Assembly (NCBI GenBank): GCA_028824295.1
Contig: JAPPED010000018.1
Location: 1 to 64,000 of the forward strand
Origin: Rhodospirillales bacterium
GTDB taxonomy: Bacteria > Pseudomonadota > Alphaproteobacteria > TMED109
Direction: 5' to 3'
DNA length: 64,000 nucleotides
The notes under the pieces are model-generated. The model was given only the letters and a program-made list of their open reading frames with translations, had not been told where the DNA came from and did no database searches. The first letter of the stretch is position 1. Every line of letters begins with the position of its first letter. Below, in pieces: positions 54,745-64,000 of the stretch. The position numbers were made by a program, and so were the translations under genes.

Positions 54745-57700
54745 TCAATGGGTGCGGCCATCGATCAGCATGACCAGTGTCGGGAGAACGAACAGGATAA
54801 ACAGCGCCGAGAGCAGCAGCCCACCCAACATGCTCACGACGAACGGCACCAGGAAAATCAATTCGTCGCCCCGTTCGTAGAGCAGCGGCGACAGCCCGAG
54901 CACGGTCGTCAAGCTCGTCAGGAACACGGCCCGGAATCGATGCCGGGCGGCCGCCGATGCGGCCGCAATGGCAGGTAGCATCCGGTTCTCTCGACGCAGC
55001 AGGTTGTATCGATCCATGAGCACCAACGCGTCGTTCACGACAACTCCTGACACGCCGATCATTCCGAAGATGGATATCGCCGTCAGATCCCAGCCCAGAA
55101 TCCAGTGACCGAATACCGCGCCCGCAAATGAGAGAAATATCCCCACCACGGCGACCAGGGGCTTCCAGTAGCTGCGCAGGAACGCGGCCATAAACGCGTA
55201 CATCGCGATCAACACGATGGGAACCAAGACCCCCAGCGTCGTCAGCATCGTTCTTTCGTCCCGGGCGCCGCCTTCGGTTTCGACCTTCAAACCGGGATAT
55301 TTCGCAAGCAGGTCCGGCATGAACTCGGTGTTGACGTGTCGTCGTGCCTGAATCGGCGTGATGACCGAGGGATCGGCTTGCGCGTTCACGACCGCCGCCT
55401 GCTGACCATCGATCCGCTTTAGCGTGCCCAGTTCGCGCGTCTCGGTGAGTCGCGTGACCATCGACAGTGGCATCTCGTCGTTGGTGACCCTGTCGCTCGC
55501 GCCAGCCCGCAGGCCGGGGCCAACCTGGAAGATCCGCTCACGGGCCAGCTCACCCAAGCTCGTTCGGCGCTCCGGCGGATACCTCACCATGACCTTCAGT
55601 TCTTCGTGTCCACGCTGAAGGCGTTGGACTTCGATGCCGTGAAAGTTGGCACGCAGCTGTGCCCCGACCAGAGCAGCGCTCATCCCTGCCGCCTCCGCGG
55701 CCGGCGTCAACTCGACCTCGACGTGCCGCTTGCCAACGGACAGGCTGTCGGACACGCCATAGATGCCTGGAATGGTCGCCAAGTATTCCCGCAACTCCGC
55801 AACCGCTCCTTTCAGCGTTTCCAGGTCTTCGTGCTTAAACGCGTAGGCGACACCCGGCTTGGTGCGCACCCTGGTGGTTTCGTAATCAACCGATTCCAGA
55901 TAGGACGTATCCCCGACGTTGTGGCGCCACAGCTGCGCGATCTCCCACGGGGAAGCCGTGCGAATCGGCCGATCATTGAGATGCAGACGTACCGACGCGA
56001 CGTGACTGCGCGGACGGTCCTCCTTGCCGGCCCTGGACGAGGCCACGTTGCCAACCATCATGCTCACGGCATTGATGGAATCACTACCCAGCTCGTCGTT
56101 GATGCTCTCGGCCGCGCTCACGAACCGCTCAGCGACCGCCAGCGTGCTCTCAAAGGGCGCACCCATCGGAAGCTTGAGATCCGCCTGCACGCTGTTCGTC
56201 ACATTGGCCCGGCTGTCATACATCACGACCCGGACGATTTCTGAACGGACCAGCAAGACCGCAGCGACAATGACCACCAGCCCGCCCGTCAGGGTCAGCC
56301 CAATATTCGTGACCGACCAGGACACGGCCGGAACTACCACACTCTCGCGAAGATTCTCCAGCCAGCCCCGCACAAATTCCTGCACGTCCTTGAGCGGGGA
56401 CAGACTCCAAGGCCGTTCGTGCGCTAGGTGCGCCGGCAGGATCAGGAACGCTTCCGCCAGCGAAACCAGCAAGACAAAGAGTGCGACGTACGGGAATACC
56501 TTCAGAATCTGAAAGTCGCCGGACGTAATGAACGCAAACGGTACCAGTGCCAGCAACGTGGTCACGACACCGACCAGAATCGGGCCGAAAACAGCTTTCG
56601 CGCCACTGATGGCAGCGTCCAATGCGCTCTTGCCGGTCTCCCGCTCAGCGGCGATGCTTTCTCCCACCACGACTGCATCGTCGACAACAATTCCTATGAG
56701 CAGGAAGAACGCGAAGACGGTGCCCATGTTCAGTGTAAGGCCTGCCGGGCCAAAGAAGATCAGCGATCCGATAAATGACAGCGGGATGCCGACAGCAATC
56801 CACGATGCCACCCGCAGGTCAAACACCAGCACCAAACAAATGAACACGAGCAGCGCGCCAATCACCCCGTTCCGGATGATCTCCGTCAGCCGGTCCAACG
56901 CGGGCTTCGCGCTATCGCTCCATACGTCAATGACAACGTCCTCTGGTGTCTGGTAGCTGCCCAGCCACTCCCGGACGTCCTCTGACATCTCGACAATTGA
57001 CTGCTCCTCGGCTGCATCGACGCGGACGAGGACGGCTGGCCAGCCATTGAATCGGGTAACTGTCTGGTCATCGACGAAACCGTCGCGAACCTCAGCAACG
57101 TCACCAAGCCGCAGAATGGTGCCGTCCAGCCGGGTCAGCAGCGGAATATCCTTGAAGTCCTCGCCAACCCTCCGTTTGGCGATGGTATGCAGGATCACCC
57201 CGCCGGCATCGGTGTGGAGTTCGCCAAATGTCACGTTGACCGATTCCCGTTGCACCGCGTTGGCAATTCTGCGAATCGTGAGACGGTTCCGGCGCAACGC
57301 CTCCTCGTGAACCTCGATGGAGATCTCGCGGTCCCGGGTTCCTCGAAGCTCCACTTGCGACACGGTCGGCAATTGCAGTAGCTCGCCACGGACGCTTTCC
57401 GCCGCAACTCTTAGCTCGTCCTCGGTCAGCCGTGACGACGAGACCGCAAGCGTCACGACTTCAAGCGCGACTTCCTGCAGCCTTACTTCCGGCTGCTCCG
57501 CGTTGGCCGGCGGAAAACGCTCGATGCTGTCCACGGCGTTCTGGACATCCAGCAGCGCGGAAGCGGAACGTGCAAACGGAGCAATCTCAATGTCGACGCG
57601 CCCGAGGCCGTGGGTAGCCGTCGTGATGACCCGCTCTACCCCCGACAACCCGAGGATGTTCTCTTCTATTCGCCGGTTGATGTCCTCTTCCACTTCCTGC

Positions 57701-57918
57701 GGAGAAGACCCAGGTGCCGGTACGGTTACCGTGACCATCCGAAGATCCATCTGCGGGAAACGCTGAATGGGAATCTGGGATCCCGAGATGATCCCGCCGA
57801 CGATGAACAGCACCATCAGCAGATTGGCGGCAACCGGGTTACGGGCGAAATAGGCGATCAGTCCCGCTCTCGATGGCGCGCCGGGCTGGGCCGTCGTTGG
57901 GAGATCGGTTGTACTCAT
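54745..57918 (-). CDS. RND multidrug efflux permease (AcrB-like, HAE family)
   Basis: A 1057-residue proton-driven exporter with the usual two sets of membrane helices and two large periplasmic loops. The N-terminal FARNPVAANLLMVLFIVGG and PQMDLRMVTVTVPAPGSSP fit the family. The paired Asp of TM4 is in GIVVDDAVVVGES. TM10 has GVSGVVVNDALVLMD. It belongs to the less-studied AcrB relatives common in proteobacteria rather than the AcrB/MexB core. The adaptor gene lies 12 bp upstream; no outer-membrane channel gene is adjacent. Confidence 0.93.
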   Translation of the reverse strand: MSTTDLPTTAQPGAPSRAGLIAYFARNPVAANLLMVLFIVGGIISGSQIPIQRFPQMDLRMVTVTVPAPGSSPQEVEEDINRRIEENILGLSGVERVITTATHGLGRVDIEIAPFARSASALLDVQNAVDSIERFPPANAEQPEVRLQEVALEVVTLAVSSSRLTEDELRVAAESVRGELLQLPTVSQVELRGTRDREISIEVHEEALRRNRLTIRRIANAVQRESVNVTFGELHTDAGGVILHTIAKRRVGEDFKDIPLLTRLDGTILRLGDVAEVRDGFVDDQTVTRFNGWPAVLVRVDAAEEQSIVEMSEDVREWLGSYQTPEDVVIDVWSDSAKPALDRLTEIIRNGVIGALLVFICLVLVFDLRVASWIAVGIPLSFIGSLIFFGPAGLTLNMGTVFAFFLLIGIVVDDAVVVGESIAAERETGKSALDAAISGAKAVFGPILVGVVTTLLALVPFAFITSGDFQILKVFPYVALFVLLVSLAEAFLILPAHLAHERPWSLSPLKDVQEFVRGWLENLRESVVVPAVSWSVTNIGLTLTGGLVVIVAAVLLVRSEIVRVVMYDSRANVTNSVQADLKLPMGAPFESTLAVAERFVSAAESINDELGSDSINAVSMMVGNVASSRAGKEDRPRSHVASVRLHLNDRPIRTASPWEIAQLWRHNVGDTSYLESVDYETTRVRTKPGVAYAFKHEDLETLKGAVAELREYLATIPGIYGVSDSLSVGKRHVEVELTPAAEAAGMSAALVGAQLRANFHGIEVQRLQRGHEELKVMVRYPPERRTSLGELARERIFQVGPGLRAGASDRVTNDEMPLSMVTRLTETRELGTLKRIDGQQAAVVNAQADPSVITPIQARRHVNTEFMPDLLAKYPGLKVETEGGARDERTMLTTLGVLVPIVLIAMYAFMAAFLRSYWKPLVAVVGIFLSFAGAVFGHWILGWDLTAISIFGMIGVSGVVVNDALVLMDRYNLLRRENRMLPAIAAASAAARHRFRAVFLTSLTTVLGLSPLLYERGDELIFLVPFVVSMLGGLLLSALFILFVLPTLVMLIDGRTH

Positions 57919-57930
57919 GTCGAAGCTCCG

Positions 57931-59052
57931 CTACTCGGACGGCACCGCTTCCGCAATCGTGACCGCCAATCCTTCTCTTGCTTCCGGCAGAATGCCGAAG
58001 ACCACGCCCTCCCCGGCGTCGAACGCCTCCACGACCAGCCCGTTCTCCACGCGGCCCAATGCTGTCGGCGTAAACAACGTCAACTCGCCGTCCCGGACGA
58101 CCCACACGCGGTTCTGCTCCTGAATGGCGGCTTCCGGCAGTGTGTAGACATTCTCGTAGGCGGGACCTTCGATCTCGCCCTCACCAAACGAGCCCGGCAA
58201 GGGCAACGAAGCTACCGTCTGATTCGAGGCAAACCTGAAAAACACGGTAGCCAGACGGCTGCTCGGAGCGACCATCGAGGACACGCGTGTCGCCTCCAAC
58301 CGATGGGTACCCACTTCGGTGCGAACTATCGCGGAACGCCCCTTGAGCGGGCTCAAATACGCGAGGCTGGAGACTTCCATCGGTGCCTCGAACTGCAACG
58401 CGTCGACCCGATACACGGTCCCGATCCTGCCCCCGGGGCCAACGTCGCGATGCGGACCGACGACCTCGCCAACCTCCAATTCGGTACTGATCACTCGACT
58501 CTCGTACGGCAGGGAAATACTCGTTCGTTCAAGTTGGAGACGTGCCAGCTCAAGCCCTGTCTCCGCGCTGGCCAGCTGCGCTTCCGCAAGCGCGACCCGC
58601 AACGCATTTCCCCGGGCCTCCTCGATTTGCAGCCGGACCGCCGCTTCACTGACCGCGTTCCCAGCCGCCTTGACCTGAAGCTCGTATTCGGTTGGATCAA
58701 TCTGAACAAACTTCTCGTCCGCCGGAATCACCCCGCCGTTATTGAAGTTTGGTGATATCCAGCTAACACGCCCGGTGACTTCTGCAACAACGCCCGTCTG
58801 TTCTTCCAGTGTTACTGCCCCGGTCAGCTTTAACTTAATTGACTGGTCTACAGTTTCGGGTTTGACTACCTGTACGACAGGTTTAGCTGCATCAAATGAC
58901 AAATCAGAAGATGTATCGATTTGAACATGACCAGGAGCTCTTGCGAAATACAATGCCACGACAATCGCCGCTAAAATCAGCGCCGCCTGCACGAAGCCAG
59001 GCAACCGAAACCGTCCGGGCTGCCCGGCTTGGCCGTCATTAAGCTGTGCCAT
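57931..59052 (-). CDS. RND efflux periplasmic adaptor (AcrA/HlyD-like)
   Basis: From ATG 59052 the protein has 373 residues. One membrane anchor (LPGFVQAALILAAIVVALYF, about residues 17-36) precedes a lipoyl-type half (GAVTLEEQTGVVAEVTGRV), a helical hairpin (EAAVRLQIEEARGN and AEAQLASAETGLELARLQLE), and the beta-barrel and membrane-proximal parts. It couples the downstream permease to an outer-membrane channel. The anchor is a transmembrane helix rather than a lipoprotein signal. A TTG eight codons upstream is an alternative start. Confidence 0.9.
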   Translation of the reverse strand: MAQLNDGQAGQPGRFRLPGFVQAALILAAIVVALYFARAPGHVQIDTSSDLSFDAAKPVVQVVKPETVDQSIKLKLTGAVTLEEQTGVVAEVTGRVSWISPNFNNGGVIPADEKFVQIDPTEYELQVKAAGNAVSEAAVRLQIEEARGNALRVALAEAQLASAETGLELARLQLERTSISLPYESRVISTELEVGEVVGPHRDVGPGGRIGTVYRVDALQFEAPMEVSSLAYLSPLKGRSAIVRTEVGTHRLEATRVSSMVAPSSRLATVFFRFASNQTVASLPLPGSFGEGEIEGPAYENVYTLPEAAIQEQNRVWVVRDGELTLFTPTALGRVENGLVVEAFDAGEGVVFGILPEAREGLAVTIAEAVPSE

Positions 59053-59534
59053 CTTGATTTCCGATTGCTGATACAAGTTCCCCGGTGCAAGGGACGAAGA
59101 ACTAGAGGCCAGGTATCAAGGAACCACGCCGTACTGCATCCGCTCCCGGATTTGATGAGCCTCTTTCCATCCTCACAACGGTGCCAGTAATCCGCAAAAT
59201 ACACCTCGTAACCGTACGTGTCCACACGCCTCAATGCCAATTATCCGTAACTTGCATCTGCTCTTTACTCTGACTTGACGTTTGTCAAGCTTGCTAGCAA
59301 CTCCATCTTAGGGCGGCAGACTGATTCCGCCACAAATCTTTGCCGTAGCACGCCAGTCAAACCAGCTCTGCAAGCGACTTGTCGGCCAATGTCCTTACCG
59401 ACCTTGTCGCAGATACGTGATACTTCACCTGATAACCATTCACTTACGTATCAATAGGACCTATGGCGCAAACCAGGTGCGTCCCCAGCTATGCATTCTC
59501 GTTCTATATTATTGTTACAACATTCATGAGCTGC
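59053..59534. other. AT-richer intergenic region upstream of the RND operon, with a small palindrome
   Basis: About 480 bp that are less GC-rich than the genes around them and hold no convincing gene. CTTGAC-GTTT-GTCAAG at 59274-59289 is a perfect inverted repeat; on the minus strand it contains TTGACA with TAAAGA 15 bp later, a possible promoter for the efflux operon with an overlapping operator. The spacing is short, so this is tentative. Confidence 0.35.
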
Positions 59535-60043
59535 ATGGCAAAGAACATTTCTGATAGCGGCGAACGTTCAATTGCAGGTAACAAGAACTTGCAATAAAGA
59601 TTGTCGGTGCTGCACTGTTTATCCTGGCATATGCCGTCGACCGCTGGCTGGACATGCAGGAAAGTGTGAAGGCCCGCGACCTCGGCACGGTGTTGTCGCT
59701 CTGGGCCCTGCAGTTTGCACTGCTCTTGCTGACCGTACTGAGCTTCGACGCGCCCTGGGAACGAGTGCTCTCCGCCGGCTGGGATTATCAGACGTCGATG
59801 TGGATCATTGTTGCCGCCGTCATCGCAGCCGCAATCTGGATCGGTTGGAAGTCCGCGAGCCGCCGGCTCCTGTTCGGGATGACCGTTGGGAGCAGCGCAA
59901 CCATGATCGCGGTGATCGCATCCGGTACGGGCAATGCAGGGACCGATTCGAAATGGCGGGCGCGCAATAGCATCGAACGCATGCAAGTGCAGACCCTGCG
60001 CTCCGCGTCCCAGCCAACCATGATGTTGAACAGACAAGCGGCC
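59535..60043 (+). pseudogene. Small multi-span membrane protein gene with apparent frameshift
   Basis: From 59582 one frame encodes four regularly spaced hydrophobic segments: IVGAALFILAYAVD, TVLSLWALQFALLLLTVL, MWIIVAAVIAAAIWIGW and a fourth near TVGSSATMIAVIAS. Codon use is coding-like, but the first segment has no normal start codon. An ATG at 59535 in a neighbouring frame gives MAKNISDSGERSIAGNKN and then a stop at 59595; a one-base shift near 59585-59593 would join the two. The 3' end is also unclear, because the frame runs on into DNA antisense to the GH3 gene. Either a damaged gene or one starting at ATG 59654 with three helices. The family is not recognised. Confidence 0.4.
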
Positions 60044-61582
60044 CTAGCGGATCGGGAACTCCCTCGCCAGCTTGCGCAACGTCCCGAAGAGCTCCGTATC
60101 GTTGATCACGCGAGGAACCTTGTTTTGCCCGCCGAGCTTCCCGCGTCCCTTCATCCAAGCGACAAACCCCCCGGGAGGCAGCACCGCGACCCGCGGTGGA
60201 TCGAGCCCCCAGCCGTCGGCGCGATGAGCCGCATAGTCCTCGTTCAGGCGCATCAGTACCAAGTCGACGCCTGCCGCGAACGTCCGAACTTGGGCGGAGT
60301 CCACGTTGGGATCGGAAAACTCGACGACGAAGAGATGTCCTCCACGTTCGCCGCTCCGTTCCGAAAACAGGCTGCCAACGGCAAAATCGTCGACGGTCGC
60401 CCCGATCGCCTTCGCGGATTCCGACACGGCACGCTCGAGTTCCGCCCCGATCACGTGCTCGCCGAACGCCGAGAGCGTGTAGCTGGTCCGACCGGTGACC
60501 AGAACACGTGGCGGGTTGCGATCGACCAATGTGACGGTGTCGCCGACCAGGTACCGCCAAAGGCCCGCGCCGGTCGAAATGACGAGAGCGTAGTTCACGC
60601 CCATCTCTACGTCGCCGATCCAGCGGCAATCCGGTTCCCGGGCTCCGAGTTCGCTCACCGGAATGAATTCGTAGAAAATTTCGTTGTCCAGGAGGAGCCG
60701 CAGGCCTGCACCGTCGGCGCCGTCCGCCACACCGAAGAAGCCCTCGCTCGCCGGATAGACCTCCCGGGTTTCAGCCCCGGTGCCCTCAAGGAGGGCCTCG
60801 AAGCGGTCCCGGTAGGGCGCCCAAGCGACACCGCCATGGACCAGCAATTCCAGATCCGGATACACGGACGCGATCCGCCCGTCCCCGGCACCGGCGATCT
60901 CCAGCAGTCGGTCGAAATAGATGAGAAGCCAGCTCGGCGTCCCGCCGACCGCACGGATGTCCTCCTGCCGGGAACTCCGGGCGATACGTTCGACCTTCGT
61001 CTCCCAGTCGGCAATTCCCTCCAGGCGGCCCGGAGGAAAGTAACGCGGTCCCGTCCAGGCCGGCCGGACCGCCGCCGCGATCCCGCTGAGATCCCCGCTG
61101 TAGACACCGCGCTCCTGACGCGTGAGGCCCGTTGATCCTCCCAGCATGAAGCAGCGCCCGGCCAGCACTCGACTGTCCGGCCGGTTCTCTACGTGGTGGA
61201 CGAGCAGGTCCGCCACAGCACGTGCGTTGGCGCGGTTGATCTCTCGGCTGACCGGGATGTACTTGGTTGCCCCGCGGGTGGTTCCTGATGACAGGGCGAA
61301 GTAAGGGATCGTTCCGCGCCAGGTGCAATCGACCAGCCGGGGAAACGAATCCCGCCAATAGTTGTCCCAGAATTCCTCATAGGTCCGGATGGGGACGCGC
61401 TCCCGATAGTCTCCCAAAGTTCGGATCGCTCCGAATTCATGCTGCCCAGCAAAGCGCGTGCCGCGCGCACGATGGACAAGGGATCGCAGGACACCCTGCT
61501 GGACCTCTTCCGGATTCATTCGCTTGAGCCTGCGCAGACGCCGGCTCGCGTAAGCCCGGAGCAGCCAAGTCAAGTCGTACAC
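60044..61582 (-). CDS. GH3-family acyl-acid amido synthetase
   Basis: A 512-residue cytosolic protein from GTG 61582. GH3 enzymes adenylate a carboxylic acid and join it to an amino acid, as plant enzymes do with auxin or jasmonate. The adenylation motifs are present: ALSSGTTRGATKYIPVS (P-loop), VYPASEGFFGV, and LWRYLVGDTV with LVTGRTSYTLSAFGEH. The C-terminal domain ends with GGQNKVPRV. Bacterial members exist but their substrates are mostly unknown. It is single-gene on the minus strand, convergent with the damaged membrane-protein gene. Confidence 0.88.
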   Translation of the reverse strand: MYDLTWLLRAYASRRLRRLKRMNPEEVQQGVLRSLVHRARGTRFAGQHEFGAIRTLGDYRERVPIRTYEEFWDNYWRDSFPRLVDCTWRGTIPYFALSSGTTRGATKYIPVSREINRANARAVADLLVHHVENRPDSRVLAGRCFMLGGSTGLTRQERGVYSGDLSGIAAAVRPAWTGPRYFPPGRLEGIADWETKVERIARSSRQEDIRAVGGTPSWLLIYFDRLLEIAGAGDGRIASVYPDLELLVHGGVAWAPYRDRFEALLEGTGAETREVYPASEGFFGVADGADGAGLRLLLDNEIFYEFIPVSELGAREPDCRWIGDVEMGVNYALVISTGAGLWRYLVGDTVTLVDRNPPRVLVTGRTSYTLSAFGEHVIGAELERAVSESAKAIGATVDDFAVGSLFSERSGERGGHLFVVEFSDPNVDSAQVRTFAAGVDLVLMRLNEDYAAHRADGWGLDPPRVAVLPPGGFVAWMKGRGKLGGQNKVPRVINDTELFGTLRKLAREFPIR

Positions 61583-62007
61583 CGATCAAGTCACCGGGAA
61601 CGATCGGTCGCCCCACGGCTTCGACAGACCGGGATTCGTCGAAGCGGCCGGGTCTCCTCGCACCGCACGGAAGGTTCCTTGCGAATTCGGGCATCCGTCC
61701 TGCGGCGCTCCGGGCCTCCGTCGAGACCTTTGGCCACGCATCTTCCAAGCGTTGTAGCTTGCCCCCGGCGTCCTGTCGGCACGCCAGCGGGACCGGCACG
61801 TGCGGAGTGTCCTGCCGGCATGCTTCCCAAGTTTACGGGGCCCGCTGGATCCAATTGCCCTGCTTTCACGCAAGCAATGCGAACGTCTCGTCGACACCGT
61901 AACCGCAGGCTGAACCAGGTGCCAATCAATGGTCCCGCGAACGAGCGCCGATCCGCCGACGGGTGCAAACTGCTCGGACCGAGGCCGCCGCGGTCGCTAC
62001 CTGATGC
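61583..62007. other. Non-coding gap between GH3 and penicillin acylase genes
   Basis: About 425 bp between two minus-strand genes. Open frames here are short and lack family features. No RNA gene, terminator or repeat was recognised. Confidence 0.5.
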
Positions 62008-63999
62008 TCAGTTTTGGAGCACCAGCTTGTGCGGAAAGCGTTCGCGAACCGTGTCGATCGACAACGGCACTTGGACGTAGCCGCCGTCTCTCCAAAGGGG
62101 CCACTGGTCCAGCATGGTCGAACTGTTCAACCATCCGTCCTGGCCCCCGAGCAGCACAAAGTAGTTTGCGTCGGGATCGGTCAGGTCGGAGACATGCCTT
62201 GCGTTGGCGCCATAGCGCACCCTGTGGCGCTCGGACGTGGCGTCGTGGGCGGTTTTCATGAGCGTGTCTGAACTTCCGCCCACCCCGTACTCGGCAAACC
62301 GGTAGCGCTCGCCGATTACGGGAGCAGAGGCCAGTGGATGCGCCAGCTCCAAACGGTGCATGTCGGCCCAGCGCACGAAGGTCGGAAGGCCCGAAGCGGC
62401 GTTCTCCAGCGCGGCTGCAAGCGCAGCATGCACGACATCCGGGCTGGCCGCCGCCATATCGGCGGGGAGTAACGCAGCCATCCTGCCGACGGCGGCGAGG
62501 GCCTGACCCTCTCCCTCGCCGAACGCCAGCGGATAGAACGCCTTGACGAAGCCGTCCCGGAACTGCTCGAAGCTGACGGCGCCAACCGAGTCTGCCCGGT
62601 AATGCCCGTCCCAGTCGCGCAACCGCCCGATCACCTCGGCCGCATCCCCGGTCGCGGCCTGAGACAGACCGGCTGCGTCCAGCTGGGCCACGAACAGGTC
62701 CCGGAGCACGACCGCCGACGCCATCTGCACATCCCGTTGCAGCGCCATCACGGCATCCAGATCGACCGGCGTCTCGGCTTCGATCACCTGGGCCATGCGC
62801 TGCACGCGATCATCTGAAGAAAAGAAGAAACCGACCGGCATACCGGCCGTCGACGGACGATTGTTGGCTGACGCCAGGTACCCGGAATTCGGGTTGAAGC
62901 TGAACGGCAGGTCCCCGACGGACTGCATGGCGTCCCAGTCGCCGCCGGCCCTTCCTTTGTCGAGGATGACGTCGTCGGGAGCAGCCGTTCGAAGCGGCAG
63001 CTGCACCGCCATGACCTGGCCGATGTTGCCGCTGTCATCCGCGTACAGCATGTTCTGGCCAGGTACCGAGAAGCCCTCGAACGCTGCCCGGAACTCGGCG
63101 AATCCGCGGGCCCGGCTCACCTTGAGCATGGAGCCGATTTCGTCACTCACGCGGTGACCCGTCCAGCGGAGCGCGACGGGCGGAAGTCCGTACTCCGAAA
63201 GGAAGGGAACGTCCGACAGGATCGGGCCATAGGATGTTTCCCGAACGGTGACCTCCTCGTCCAGCCACCAGCGCACGGCGATCCGCTCGCGACGCTCGGT
63301 GATCTCCGATGGCGGTAATCCGCTGACGTCGTAGAGGTCGCTTGAGGCGGCGCGCATATTGGTGCCGCCCCAAGCGATGTTCGGATTGCGTCCAATGGCA
63401 AAGATCGGGAGCCCGGGGCCCATCAGCCCAACCGCGTGATACGACGGCGATTTCACGCCGGCTATCAGCCACACGTTGGGCACGAAGATGCCGAGGTGCG
63501 GATCGTTCGCGATGATGCTCCCTCCCGTGGCTGTCCGACCGGGCCCCAGCGCCAGGCTGTTGCTGCCTGACCGTCCCAGGCCGCCCAGCACTTCGTGCAG
63601 GCCAGCCGTCTTCGGGTCCCCGTCGAAGCTGGGGAGCGATGCGCTGCCGTGAGTCACCAGACGTGCCCACAGTTCCGGCCAATCCGGACGTGTGCGCAGC
63701 GGCAGCAGGCTCGCCCACACCAGCCAATTGACGTCCGTTCCGGCCAGCCGACCGATCGTGAGCACATCGGTGATGGTCCAGGGCTCCCTCGAAAGCCCCA
63801 GCACCCGGAATTCGTGTGGCAGTTCCTCGGTGGTGGCGAGGTAATGATTGATGCCGTCGACGAACCGCTGGGCCCAGCGCCGGGATCGATCGTCCATGTT
63901 GCGTTCGATTTCTGCTGCGGCCCGGGAGAACGAGAGCGTCCTGAGCCCGCGGTCGACGTCGACCGCGATGGGGCCGACCATTTCGGACAGTCGGCCGTG
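62008..63999 (-). CDS. Penicillin acylase-family Ntn-hydrolase, N-terminus beyond window
   Basis: At least 663 residues; the frame is open to the window edge (HGRLSEMVGP), so the signal peptide and start lie outside. Penicillin acylases are self-cleaving periplasmic amidases. The alpha-chain part has MDDRSRRWAQRFVDGINHYL. The new N-terminal Ser of the beta chain is in RSGSNSLALG (codon 63564-63562), followed by GGSIIANDPHLG. The Asn of the oxyanion hole is likely in SANNRPS. The group also contains acyl-homoserine-lactone acylases, so the substrate may be a beta-lactam, N-acyl amino acid or AHL. Function is otherwise open. Confidence 0.9.
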   Translation of the reverse strand, partial: HGRLSEMVGPIAVDVDRGLRTLSFSRAAAEIERNMDDRSRRWAQRFVDGINHYLATTEELPHEFRVLGLSREPWTITDVLTIGRLAGTDVNWLVWASLLPLRTRPDWPELWARLVTHGSASLPSFDGDPKTAGLHEVLGGLGRSGSNSLALGPGRTATGGSIIANDPHLGIFVPNVWLIAGVKSPSYHAVGLMGPGLPIFAIGRNPNIAWGGTNMRAASSDLYDVSGLPPSEITERRERIAVRWWLDEEVTVRETSYGPILSDVPFLSEYGLPPVALRWTGHRVSDEIGSMLKVSRARGFAEFRAAFEGFSVPGQNMLYADDSGNIGQVMAVQLPLRTAAPDDVILDKGRAGGDWDAMQSVGDLPFSFNPNSGYLASANNRPSTAGMPVGFFFSSDDRVQRMAQVIEAETPVDLDAVMALQRDVQMASAVVLRDLFVAQLDAAGLSQAATGDAAEVIGRLRDWDGHYRADSVGAVSFEQFRDGFVKAFYPLAFGEGEGQALAAVGRMAALLPADMAAASPDVVHAALAAALENAASGLPTFVRWADMHRLELAHPLASAPVIGERYRFAEYGVGGSSDTLMKTAHDATSERHRVRYGANARHVSDLTDPDANYFVLLGGQDGWLNSSTMLDQWPLWRDGGYVQVPLSIDTVRERFPHKLVLQN

Positions 64000-64000
64000 G

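Noticed and set aside
59654-61135. Long plus-strand open frame continuing over the GH3 gene
   Set aside because: Only the first ~120 codons look like a protein; the rest is antisense to GH3, whose motifs are unmistakable.

Overview
The window is GC-rich, almost fully coding DNA with no tRNA, rRNA, CRISPR array, transposase or phage gene that I can see. Several gene neighbourhoods are typical of Alphaproteobacteria: sdhE-mfd, argH-lptM-lysA-DUF4175 (TIGR02302 type), a DUF465/YdcH gene before purEK, pyrD followed by a TIGR01459-type HAD protein, and a J-domain/VWA pair. A Rhodospirillales-like alphaproteobacterium is my inference. GTG and TTG starts and 4-bp ATGA/GTGA overlaps are frequent, so translational coupling is common.

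Layout. 1-4.8 kb: copper/silver export cassette (end of a CusB adaptor, CusA pump, CusF-like chaperone, CopC-like protein). 4.9-8.8 kb: outer-membrane barrel protein, 2-hydroxyacid dehydrogenase and glutaminyl-tRNA synthetase. 9.0-11.2 kb: a valine-catabolism pair (isobutyryl-CoA dehydrogenase and 3-hydroxyisobutyryl-CoA hydrolase). 11.5-16.1 kb: a complete five-gene branched-chain amino acid/urea/amide-type ABC importer. 16.3-22.1 kb: secreted alpha/beta hydrolase, an orphan molybdopterin hydroxylase subunit, a FrnE-like DsbA protein and a Tat-exported SMP-30 lactonase. 22.2-27.5 kb: mfd, sdhE, DUF502 and a fluoroacetate-dehalogenase-like hydrolase. 27.8-32.2 kb: small unknown protein, J-domain protein, VWA protein, old yellow enzyme and an LhgO-like FAD oxidase.

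32.3-36.0 kb is the most accessory-looking stretch. It holds a HipBA toxin-antitoxin operon with a recognisable operator, an SDR, and a VapBC pair whose toxin gene carries an in-frame nonsense codon. 36.5-41.5 kb has a periplasmic MsrA and a ProXVW-like betaine/choline importer whose tandem permease appears cut short. 42.0-54.7 kb is housekeeping: erpA-xthA, argH-lptM-lysA-DUF4175, purEK, pyrD-HAD, and an NCS2 nucleobase permease with an unusual soluble C-terminal domain. 54.7-64.0 kb has an RND efflux pump operon, a damaged small membrane-protein gene, a GH3-family acyl-acid amido synthetase, and a penicillin acylase that runs off the end.

I found no wholly new multi-gene system. The best leads are single-protein oddities: a molybdenum hydroxylase with Gln in place of the catalytic Glu, an NCS2 permease with an RsbW-like tail, a truncated tandem ProW, a natural Trp-to-Met CusF, and the broken VapC.
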